Shown piece after piece: positions 16,956-22,704 of a DNA stretch of 23,236 nucleotides (positions are counted from its first letter, which is position 1; each line of letters opens with the position of its first letter). The notes under the pieces are model-generated. The model saw only the letters and a list, made by a program, of their open reading frames with translations. It had not been told where the DNA came from and made no database searches. The position numbers and the translations under genes were made by a program. This DNA is from CAYLJJ01 sp964384025 (GTDB lineage: Bacteria > Myxococcota_A > Bradymonadia > UBA7976 > UBA1532), in assembly GCA_964384025.1 (NCBI GenBank), contig CAYLJJ010000095.1, positions 1 through 23,236 on the forward strand, given 5' to 3'.

Positions 16956-18332
16956 ATGCTCAATCCCAGACTTCAGCTCCTTCTAGACACTCTTCGCAAG
17001 CTTCTCAGGCGGGGCTCTCAAGCCCATGTCCAACGCTTGTTAGGCAAGACACGACCGGTCGATGTTGCCCTGATGATGCGCTTTTTGGACGAGCGCCAAC
17101 AACGCCAACTCTTTAGCCTCCTCCCTGACGATGAGTTTCGCGCTGAGATCCTCACGGAGCTGGACACTCACCTCCTCAGCCCGATTCTTGAGGGTCGTGA
17201 GTTGGAGGAGCTGGTCCGTATTCTAGAGCTGATGAGCGCTGACGATCAGGCAGACCTCCTCAGCGAACTCTCTGATGATCTGCGGCAGAGCCTCATTGAC
17301 GCTCTCAAGCCTGATGAGGCGGAAGAGCTGGAGGATCTCCTTCGCCATGATCCAGAGACAGCTGGCGGTATCATGTCGCCAGACTACTTCGCGCTCTCAG
17401 AGGAGACGACTGGAACTGAGGCGATCCAGGCCCTCCAAGGCTCTGAGGATGTGGAGATGGCCTTCTACATCTATGTGGTCAATAAGCCTGGGCATCTGGT
17501 CGGGGTGGTCTCTCTGAGAGCCCTGGTCACCCACCCTGCCGACGCGCGCCTCCGAGAGATGATGGTCTCCGATGTGATCTCCGCTTCCCTGGAGACCGAT
17601 CAGGAGGTCGTAGCCCATATGGCAGCTCGTTATAACCTCCTGGCGATCCCTGTTGTGGATGAGGCCAACCGTCTGGTGGGGATCGTCACCATCGACGATG
17701 TGATCGATGTTATCCGTGAAGAAGCTACTGAGGATATTCTCAAGATGGCGGGCGCTGATGAGACCGCCTTTGAGAGCCGCTCCCTCTTTAAGAACTTTCG
17801 CACTCGAGCACCCTGGCTCTTCGCCACCTGGATCGGAGGGCTCTCCGCCAGTGTGTTGATCGGGGTCTTTGAGGATCAGCTTCACAGCCATGTAGCCTTG
17901 GCAGCTTTTATTCCCATCGTCTTGGGAATGGGGGGTAATGTCGGCGCTCAAACCGCCACGATCATGGTCCGTGGTCTGGCTACTGGACGAGTCTCAGCGG
18001 ATGTGGGCTGGAGTTACCTCTTTAGGGAGGTGGGCATTGGCCTCCTTTTGGGTGTCCTCTATGGAATCTTGCTGGCGGGTTACTCTCTCTTTCGCTATCA
18101 GAATGGAGCGCAAGCCTTGGGGCTCGCCCTCACGGTGGGAATCAGCGTCCTGCTGAGCATGGTGATAGCCGCCTCTGTGGGCGCGATGACCCCTCTGATC
18201 TTTGATCGACTGCGCATCGATCCAGCCGTAGCCACCGGCCCCATTGTGACCACCAGCGTGGATGTCTTGGGCATCCTGGCCTACTTCCTGGTCGCCAGCA
18301 GCCTCTTAACTCTACAGAGCGGCGCCTTATGA
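16956..18332 (+). CDS. mgtE: Magnesium transporter MgtE
   Basis: The protein has 458 residues, typical of MgtE. The N-terminal helical domain (about 20-130), paired CBS domains (about 135-255, with DDVIDVIREEATEDI leading to the plug helix) and five TM segments are all present. The signature PIVLGMGGNVGAQ at about 309-321 forms the Mg2+ pore and selectivity region. The CBS domains normally sense cytosolic Mg2+ and close the channel. The stop overlaps the recO start as ATGA, so recO is translationally coupled. The ATG at 16956 has only a weak upstream site (GAGAAG). Confidence 0.93.
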   Translation: MLNPRLQLLLDTLRKLLRRGSQAHVQRLLGKTRPVDVALMMRFLDERQQRQLFSLLPDDEFRAEILTELDTHLLSPILEGRELEELVRILELMSADDQADLLSELSDDLRQSLIDALKPDEAEELEDLLRHDPETAGGIMSPDYFALSEETTGTEAIQALQGSEDVEMAFYIYVVNKPGHLVGVVSLRALVTHPADARLREMMVSDVISASLETDQEVVAHMAARYNLLAIPVVDEANRLVGIVTIDDVIDVIREEATEDILKMAGADETAFESRSLFKNFRTRAPWLFATWIGGLSASVLIGVFEDQLHSHVALAAFIPIVLGMGGNVGAQTATIMVRGLATGRVSADVGWSYLFREVGIGLLLGVLYGILLAGYSLFRYQNGAQALGLALTVGISVLLSMVIAASVGAMTPLIFDRLRIDPAVATGPIVTTSVDVLGILAYFLVASSLLTLQSGAL

Positions 18333-19036
18333 AGAGCGAGGCGATCATCCTCAGGACGATCAAACTTAAAGAGCATGATCTTCTCGTCGAGCTGATGACC
18401 AAGGAGCGAGGGCGTCTCACCTTGAGGGCTTTTGCGGCGCGCAAGAGCCGTCGGCGTTTTGGGGGAGCTTTGGAGATCGGGACCCATGTTCGAGCGGAGA
18501 TCGGCCCCAAACTGAGGACCCTAAACAGCTGTGATATCTTGGGCCCTCTGAACCGGATCCGTGGAGAGTTTGAGCGCTTTCAGCTGCTCAACTACATCCT
18601 AGAGGTTGCGCGCTTAAGCAGCCGCGAGGATGAGCAGGATGAGTTCAGCTTTATTCTCCTACGAGACATCCTTCGAGCCTTAGAGGAGGAGCAGCTCCCT
18701 GAGTTTGAGTTCTTTATCCGTTGGGAGCTGGCCCTGCTCTCTCACTTGGGCTATGGCCTGCGTTGGTCCCTGCCCTTCTCAGTGGAGCCTGCCAACGCCC
18801 TGAGCCTGATGGCGGGGGGTGCGATCCGCCAGTCTCCTGATCAACCCCCAGAGACACGTATGCCCGACGCTACCCCTCTCTCCTATCGAGCCCTCTCGGT
18901 CTTGGAGAGCCTCTCTTTGGGGCAGGCGGCTTGCTTTGATATTCAGGATCTGGAGCAGGTGCGTAGGGCGCTCATCCGAGTCTGGGAGGGGCTCTTAGGG
19001 CGACGTTTACGGAGCGCGTCTTTCCTGCTCCTTTAG
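18329..19036 (+). CDS. recO: DNA repair protein RecO
   Basis: The protein has 235 residues. The OB-fold N terminus (KSEAIILRTIKLKEHDLLVE, then GRLTLRAFAARKSRRRFGGALE) and helical C-terminal domain match RecO, which loads RecA with RecF/RecR and anneals DNA. The C-terminal Cys4 zinc site found in many RecO proteins is absent: the region GLRWSLPFSVEP...LMAGG has no paired Cys, as in some other RecO groups. It overlaps the 3' end of the convergent MocA-like gene by 30 bp and starts inside the mgtE stop. Confidence 0.88.
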   Translation: MKSEAIILRTIKLKEHDLLVELMTKERGRLTLRAFAARKSRRRFGGALEIGTHVRAEIGPKLRTLNSCDILGPLNRIRGEFERFQLLNYILEVARLSSREDEQDEFSFILLRDILRALEEEQLPEFEFFIRWELALLSHLGYGLRWSLPFSVEPANALSLMAGGAIRQSPDQPPETRMPDATPLSYRALSVLESLSLGQAACFDIQDLEQVRRALIRVWEGLLGRRLRSASFLLL

Positions 19037-19570
19037 GGCTTTGAGGCTGCGAACATCATTGATGTTTAGGAGGATATCAGGATCGGAGACCGGCAGACGG
19101 CGTGCTCCCGCTCTATACAGGATTTCACGAAGGGGCAGCTCATCCCTCCAAAGGATGCGCGGTCTAAGCCAAGCGGGCAAGCGTACAGGGTGACCGGGCT
19201 GCTCTTGCCATGTGGGGATCCAGGGGCAGCGCTCTGGGGCGGCGCTGAGGGCTTGAAGGGTCGCAGAAGCTACGCGAGGACGATCAACATGGGTGAGGAG
19301 CAGAGGCCCCTCAGGCATCCTCTGAAGCGCCGCTCGTAGACTGGCGCGCATCCCTGCTCGCCAAGCTTGAGCCTGGATCAGCTGCACCCCAGAGGGTAGG
19401 AGCTGAGCGATCTGAGGGCCATGAGCACCGCCCAAAACATAAACTTGAAGCCCAACCCCTCGAAGCGCGCGGATCAGCCCCAACACAAAAGGCTCTCCGT
19501 TTAATTTGAGGAGCGCTTTAGGGCGCCCCATACGTCGGGAAGCACCCCCCGCCAGGATAAGGGCCTGCAA
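19007..19570 (-). CDS. MocA-like molybdopterin cytidylyltransferase/MobA-type NTP transferase
   Basis: The protein has 187 residues from a TTG start with GAGG 7 nt before. The nucleotidyltransferase signature is intact: LAGGASRRMGRPKALLKLNG at the N terminus, HVDRPRV (about 94-100, metal-binding Asp), GHPVRLP and NINDVRSL at the C terminus. Enzymes of this family attach CMP or GMP to molybdopterin. The position directly after xdhC (3-nt gap) favours a MocA-type role for an Mo-hydroxylase of the xanthine dehydrogenase group. The hydroxylase itself is not in the window. Confidence 0.82.
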   Translation of the reverse strand: MQALILAGGASRRMGRPKALLKLNGEPFVLGLIRALRGVGLQVYVLGGAHGPQIAQLLPSGVQLIQAQAWRAGMRASLRAALQRMPEGPLLLTHVDRPRVASATLQALSAAPERCPWIPTWQEQPGHPVRLPAWLRPRILWRDELPLREILYRAGARRLPVSDPDILLNINDVRSLKALKEQERRAP

Positions 19571-19573
19571 GCT

Positions 19574-20326
19574 TCAACCTCGACGCTCAGCGACCATCTG
19601 CCCGATGACGCTGACGGCGATCTCCTGGGGAGTCTGTGCCTTGATATCTAGGCCCATGGGACAGTGGACCCGCGCGACCGCAGCTTCTCCAAATTCAGGG
19701 ATCAGACGCTCACAGAAGCGAACCCATTTGCCACGGCTGCCCATCAGGCCCAGATAGCGGAGAGGGTGAGGGAGCAGCCTACGGAGGATCGCCTCATCAT
19801 GGAGATGTCCATAGGTGAGGATGGCGACATAATCTTCAGGCGCAGGGAGCTGCTCTTTCAGGAAGAGTTCAGGCTCGCTCAGGTGGATTTGGACATCTCG
19901 ATGAAAGCGTTGGGGATCAGCCCACTCCGGGCGCTCATCGACGACATGAACAGACCAGCCTGCCAAGCGAGCCATCTCAGCCAGGACTGTTCCGGTGTGT
20001 CCAGCGCCAAAGAGCCAGACTTGAGGGGTGGGCTCAAACTTCTGCATAAAGACTTTCATCCGTCCCCCGCAGGCCATCTTGAGATCTCGGCCTAGATCTA
20101 CATCCATCAACTCAGCGTTGCGTCGAGGATCTTGGAGGAGCAGACGACAACGGCGAATCACCTCATGCTCAATGGCGCCCCCACCCAGGGTATCGAAGAT
20201 CTCTTCAGCGCGGACGATCATATGAGCGCCCAGCTCTCGGGGGGTTGAGCCTCCGACCTCTACTACTGTAGCCAGCACAAAGGGGATACGGCATTGTTCC
20301 AGCCGAGCCAATTCCTGAAAGAACAT
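19574..20326 (-). CDS. XdhC/CoxI-family molybdenum-enzyme maturation protein
   Basis: The protein has 250 residues from ATG 20326, which follows AGGGAGG by 5 nt; the frame extends 7 codons upstream over the previous stop. The N-terminal XdhC_CoxI domain (VVEVGGSTPRELGAHMIV, LGGGAIEHEVI, MACGGRMKVFMQ) is followed by a Rossmann-like domain starting VWLFGAGHTGTVLAEMARL (about 103), with GLMGSRGKW near 196. XdhC proteins bind, sulfurate and insert molybdenum cofactor in xanthine dehydrogenase-type enzymes. It is the middle gene of a tight operon: TVP38-like gene, 10-nt gap, xdhC, 3-nt gap, mocA-like gene. Confidence 0.87.
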   Translation of the reverse strand: MFFQELARLEQCRIPFVLATVVEVGGSTPRELGAHMIVRAEEIFDTLGGGAIEHEVIRRCRLLLQDPRRNAELMDVDLGRDLKMACGGRMKVFMQKFEPTPQVWLFGAGHTGTVLAEMARLAGWSVHVVDERPEWADPQRFHRDVQIHLSEPELFLKEQLPAPEDYVAILTYGHLHDEAILRRLLPHPLRYLGLMGSRGKWVRFCERLIPEFGEAAVARVHCPMGLDIKAQTPQEIAVSVIGQMVAERRG

Positions 20327-20336
20327 ATTTACCTCC

Positions 20337-20966
20337 CTAGGTACCATGTTTTGAGATGAAACGACTGATTAACCAGAACAGCCCAGCCACCCCCATCACC
20401 AGGGCGAAGGCCAACATACTGCTCTCCAGTTGGGGAGCGAGGGCTCCTGTGAAGGCGTAGAGCAGAGAGATGGGCAGATTCCCCAGGGTGGCCGCCAGCA
20501 ACAGCTGACGCCAACTCAGGGGAGAGCTGCCCGCCAGGATCGCTAGGGTCTCAGCCAACATCGGGACAGGGCGGCTGAGGATGATGGCAAGACCACCCCA
20601 GCGGCTCAAGAGAGCGTTGGCTCGTCCGCGCTCTTCCTCAGGGACCATACGCTCTAGGAGAGTTCCTCCTCTCCGGCCGATAGCGAAGGCCAGGGCAGCT
20701 GCTCCGACGCTGCCTAAGAGAGAGAGCAGGGTGCCCCAGATGACCCCAAAGAGAGCACCGTGAGCTACCATCAACAAGCTGGAAGGCACAGGAAGCAGGA
20801 CATCAAGGAGAAGCAGACCAACCCCAACGCTGGCTGTTACAGGCCCCGCTTCTTTGAGCCAGGGCTCTGGCGCGCTTAACAGCGGGACGCCGAGGGCCTC
20901 AACCAGCAGAAAGAGCAGCAGGAAGAACAGGAGCATCAGGGTGCTCAAGATCCAGTAATGCCGCAT
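20337..20966 (-). CDS. TVP38/TMEM64 (SNARE-associated/DedA-like) membrane protein
   Basis: The protein has 209 residues from ATG 20966 (GAGGGG 2-4 nt upstream; a GTG directly before is in frame). It has about five or six hydrophobic segments, the family core GSVGAAALAFAIGRRGG (about 85-101) and the LSRPVPMLAETLAILAGSSP segment (about 131-150) with the conserved Arg-Pro pair. Family members are integral membrane proteins linked to lipid transport or membrane homeostasis, and some sit next to metal or cofactor genes. It is the first gene of the operon with xdhC and the mocA-like gene, directly downstream of the terminator of the tRNA-like RNA. Confidence 0.8.
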   Translation of the reverse strand: MRHYWILSTLMLLFFLLLFLLVEALGVPLLSAPEPWLKEAGPVTASVGVGLLLLDVLLPVPSSLLMVAHGALFGVIWGTLLSLLGSVGAAALAFAIGRRGGTLLERMVPEEERGRANALLSRWGGLAIILSRPVPMLAETLAILAGSSPLSWRQLLLAATLGNLPISLLYAFTGALAPQLESSMLAFALVMGVAGLFWLISRFISKHGT

Positions 20967-20977
20967 CACCCCTCATG

Positions 20978-21021
20978 AAAAATAAAAGGAGCCCCAGAGA
21001 TGTAGCCTACTTCTGGGGCTC
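20978..21021 (-). terminator. Intrinsic terminator of the tRNA-like RNA unit
   Basis: Minus strand: GAGCCCCAGA (21021-21012) pairs perfectly with TCTGGGGCTC (20998-20989), loop 13 nt with a nested GTAG/CTAC, followed by CTTTTATTTTT. This is the strongest terminator in the window and separates the RNA unit from the TVP38-like operon. Confidence 0.85.
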
Positions 21022-21022
21022 G

Positions 21023-21059
21023 GGAGAAATCTCCGGGTTCGGGAGTGGAGTCCGAACCC
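21023..21059 (-). ncRNA. Twin hairpins in 3' part of the tRNA-like transcript
   Basis: GGGTTCGG (21059-21052) pairs with CCGAACCC (21042-21035) over a 9-nt loop, and GGAGATTTCTCC (21034-21023) follows as a 5-bp stem. They lie between the second permuted module and the terminator. The TTCGG stretch superficially resembles a T loop but the flanks do not form a T arm. Confidence 0.5.
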
Positions 21060-21113
21060 AAATCATCCTTTGGCTGGTTTTGCGGTTCAACGACATTGGC
21101 CGACAGCGGAGAT

Positions 21114-21187
21114 CTAAGAACCCGTATGCTTCCATTGCACCACAGAGCGAGAGCCGCCCCGGTGGGATTTGAACCCACACCACGAGT
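21114..21187 (-). ncRNA. Circularly permuted tRNA-like module 2 (class I; G73)
   Basis: Minus strand, in order: ACTCG (21187-21183), a 4-nt variable loop, T arm GTGGG-TTCAAAT-CCCAC (21178-21162), CGGGGCG (21161-21155), G (21154), a 4-nt linker CTCT, then CGCTCTG (21149-21143), TG, and D arm GTGC-AATGGAA-GCAT, A, CGGGT (21124-21120). CGCTCTG pairs with CGGGGCG over all 7 positions (two G-U), and CGGGT pairs with ACTCG over 5. A14, GG of the D loop and TTC of the T loop are in place. The 3' half thus precedes the 5' half. The arm sequences recall tRNA-Gln, and G73 fits, but the anticodon is not certain because the halves join there. No CCA is encoded. It could be a permuted pre-tRNA or a tRNA mimic such as the YrlA-type module. 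Confidence 0.75.
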
Positions 21188-21296
21188 TTTTTGCTTCGGA
21201 CTTCGAGATGAACAGCTCAGCCGATTTAGATTGGGAGAATAAGCTCAGCTTCAAAGCGGCAAGCCCGTCGGTGGAGGGGCTTCACCTCCCTACACC
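21188..21296 (-). ncRNA. 109-nt spacer RNA between the two permuted modules
   Basis: Structured sequence follows module 1 and precedes module 2. GGGCTT (21303-21298), whose last five bases except the final A are the module 1 anticodon 5' strand region, can also pair with AAGCCC downstream, and GGTGtAGGG can pair with CCCTcCACC. Just before module 2, ATCT-CG-AAG (21209-21201) can pair with CTTAGAT right after the module (21118-21112), extending its anticodon helix with a 2-nt bulge. I cannot identify an intron core in it. Confidence 0.4.
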
Positions 21297-21377
21297 ATAA
21301 GCCCGCGTATACCATTCCGCCATCCGGCCCTATAGCCGGAGAAGGATTCGAACCTCCATACCGCTCAACATCAGCTT
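21297..21377 (-). ncRNA. Circularly permuted tRNA-like module 1 (class II, Leu-like; A73)
   Basis: Minus strand, in order: AAGCT (21377-21373), a 15-nt variable region able to form a weak arm, T arm GGAGG-TTCGAAT-CCTTC (21357-21341), TCCGGCT (21340-21334), A (21333), a 3-nt linker TAG, then GGCCGGA (21329-21323), TG, and D arm GCG-GAATGGTATA-CGC, G, GGCTT (21303-21299). GGCCGGA pairs with TCCGGCT over all 7 positions (one G-U) and GGCTT with AAGCT over 5 (one G-U). The D arm and long variable region are those of bacterial tRNA-Leu, and A73 agrees. The order is the reverse of a normal tRNA gene. The loop assembled from the two halves does not give a clear Leu anticodon, so the product may be a tRNA mimic or need unusual processing. 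Confidence 0.75.
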
Positions 21378-21392
21378 GAGATTTAAAAAGAG

Positions 21393-21406
21393 CTTGTCTC
21401 CACAAG
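21393..21406 (-). ncRNA. 5' hairpin of the tRNA-like transcript
   Basis: CTTGT (21406-21402) pairs with ACAAG (21397-21393) around GGAG, just inside the predicted transcript start and 16 nt before module 1. Confidence 0.4.
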
Positions 21407-21418
21407 GAAACTGAAGCC

Positions 21419-21446
21419 AGGATAGCGCAGCCTTTAGAAAAATCAA
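21419..21446 (-). promoter_or_regulatory. Predicted promoter of the tRNA-like RNA unit
   Basis: On the minus strand TTGATT (21446-21441) and TATCCT (21424-21419) are 16 nt apart. A start near 21412 would give an RNA of about 430 nt ending at the terminator at 20978. It lies back to back with the unknown-function gene at 21472. Prediction only. Confidence 0.4.
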
Positions 21447-21471
21447 GTCAGGTAGAACAAGGAGCAGAAAG

Positions 21472-22203
21472 ATGGCGAAACTTAACCAGATTTTGGCGAT
21501 TGAGAAGGGGATCAAGAGCCGCGTCTATGCTCAGTTTAGCCGCCTACATCAGGCGACTCAGAAGCCTGGATTGATGAACGGCTTTAAGAAGAGCTACCAA
21601 CCCAAGGATGAGGAGGGGGAGTCTTTCCCCTCCGAAGCGCAGAAGGTGCAATATGAGTACGGGGATGTATTCAAGCAGGTGAACGCCCTCCTCAGCGAGC
21701 TCTTTGATGTCACCGCTTCTAAGGACTGGGCCAACTGCAAAACTACCGCCGATGTCATGGTGGATGGTCGCCTCCTCGTCGGAGGTGCTCCTCCTCCATT
21801 CCTTCTCTTCTTAGAGAAACAGCTCAGCGATCTACACACCTTTGTTTCTAAAATGGCTGAGGTAGACGCGGGTGAAGATTGGAGTGAAGATCCCACCTCC
21901 GGTCTGCTGCGCTCTGAATCTCGACAAACCCACAAAACCAAGAAGGTTCAGCGTCCCCTGGTGCTCTTCCCCGCGACGAAGGAGCACCCCGCTCAGACCC
22001 AACTGATCACTGAAGATGTGGTCGTGGGCTCTTGGCACACCATCAAATACAGTGGAGCGATCCCCCCGCCTCGTAAAGCTCTGGTCTTAGAGCGTATCCA
22101 GAAGCTGACCAAAGCGGTTAAGTTCGCCCGTGAGAAGGCCAACGCCGTGGAAGCACCCAAGGAGCGAATCGGTGAAACCATCTTTGGATATCTGTTTGAG
22201 TAG
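21472..22203 (+). CDS. Conserved protein of unknown function (probably DUF7873 family)
   Basis: The protein has 243 residues with an AAGGAG site 7-9 nt before the ATG. It has no signal peptide or membrane segment and is Lys/Glu-rich, so probably cytosolic. I recognise the pattern (MAKLNQILAIEKGIKSR at the N terminus, FDVTASKDWANC near 80, LLFLEKQLSDLHTF near 110, KFAREKAN near 220 and GETIFGYLFE at the end) as a conserved family of about 245 residues also found in actinobacteria, which I believe is DUF7873; its function is not known to me. There are no catalytic motifs I can assign. It is divergent from the permuted tRNA-like unit, with about 60 bp between the predicted RNA start and this ATG, so a functional link to that RNA is a reasonable hypothesis. 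Confidence 0.7.
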   Translation: MAKLNQILAIEKGIKSRVYAQFSRLHQATQKPGLMNGFKKSYQPKDEEGESFPSEAQKVQYEYGDVFKQVNALLSELFDVTASKDWANCKTTADVMVDGRLLVGGAPPPFLLFLEKQLSDLHTFVSKMAEVDAGEDWSEDPTSGLLRSESRQTHKTKKVQRPLVLFPATKEHPAQTQLITEDVVVGSWHTIKYSGAIPPPRKALVLERIQKLTKAVKFAREKANAVEAPKERIGETIFGYLFE

Positions 22204-22336
22204 GAGAGAGGAAACTCCGCTCGACGCGAGAAGAGGGGAGGTTTATCTTGGACCATCAACAACAGAGAGATTTTGGAGCATCAAGCACGCGCATACTCTC
22301 TAGAAATCACTTAAAGTTTCAAACCCCACGACGCTC

Positions 22337-22367
22337 GAGATCCCCCACCACCTGTGGGGATTGCCCG
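22337..22367 (+). repeat. Solitary type I-E-like CRISPR repeat
   Basis: The unit begins GAGATCCCC, contains CCCCAC/GTGGGG with a 5-nt loop, and ends GGGGATTGCCCG. This follows the layout of I-E repeats (GAG-TTCCCC...GGGGAT...CCG, 28-29 nt), with two extra bases in the centre. It lies 338 bp before the cas3 start. Only one other similar unit is seen, so it is a remnant or a regulatory solo repeat rather than an array. Confidence 0.45.
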
Positions 22368-22397
22368 TAATGTAGGTTCATTTTTAAATGGATCTCA

Positions 22398-22432
22398 AAA
22401 TTTCCCCCGCATGAGCGGGGAACATTTTTTTA
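22398..22432 (+). terminator. Hairpin with T-tract; may also be a degenerate CRISPR repeat
   Basis: CCCCGC (22405-22410) pairs with GCGGGG (22415-22420) over an ATGA loop, followed by AACATTTTTTT. It is a good + strand intrinsic terminator for the gene ending at 22203. Its stem start is 62 nt after that of the previous repeat-like unit, the spacing expected for a I-E repeat plus spacer. Confidence 0.55.
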
Positions 22433-22499
22433 TCTCATCTTTTTCTCTATTAAACTTAAGGGCTTAGCCTGCCACCATCTCCTTCTAACGATCTTTTTT

Positions 22500-22528
22500 T
22501 TGACTTTGACGAATTAATGAAGGTTAAT
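22500..22528 (+). promoter_or_regulatory. Predicted cas3 promoter
   Basis: TTGACT (22500-22505) and GTTAAT (22523-22528) are 17 nt apart. TTAATG occurs twice 10 bp apart (22514-22519, 22524-22529), one helical turn, over the -10 area. The leader would be about 170 nt. Confidence 0.4.
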
Positions 22529-22580
22529 GTTGAAAAAGGATTTTAGCAGATTCCACGGGCTTCTCTGCATACACTCGGAT

Positions 22581-22599
22581 TTTCCTAAATATCAGGAAA
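22581..22599. promoter_or_regulatory. Inverted repeat in the cas3 leader
   Basis: TTTCCT (22581-22586) and AGGAAA (22594-22599) are separated by AAATATC. The 19-bp dyad lies between the predicted promoter and cas3 and could be an operator or an mRNA hairpin. Confidence 0.3.
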
Positions 22600-22704
22600 C
22601 CGTTCCGCTTCGGCGAACTGTCTTCGGCTCAAAAGGTAGGAGTCGTGATTCTGGATGTGATGAGGGGTTTGAACAATAATATCCTGTATTTAAGGGAGGT
22701 AGGC

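Larger units (their letters stand above)
22204..22704. other. 501-bp gene-free region upstream of cas3
   Basis: No credible ORF. It contains two CRISPR repeat-like hairpins (22337-22428), a terminator-like T-tract, a predicted promoter near 22500, a TTTCCT/AGGAAA inverted repeat and an AT-rich leader to cas3; see the separate entries. Confidence 0.6.

Noticed and set aside
17397..17951. 184-residue minus-strand ORF
   Set aside because: It is fully inside mgtE, whose product is unmistakable.
20966..21178. 70-residue minus-strand and 65-residue plus-strand ORFs
   Set aside because: They lie over the structured RNA unit and terminator, have no ribosome site and no protein-like composition.
21114..21377. 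Two ordinary tRNA genes on the minus strand
   Set aside because: In normal 5'-to-3' order the GGCCGGA half would have to pair with CGGGGCG, which it cannot. Pairing only works in permuted order.
20978..21412. Permuted two-piece tmRNA
   Set aside because: The tmRNA-specific 5' sequence with its GACGGG element and a tag-coding frame are not seen, and there are two different D and T arm sets.
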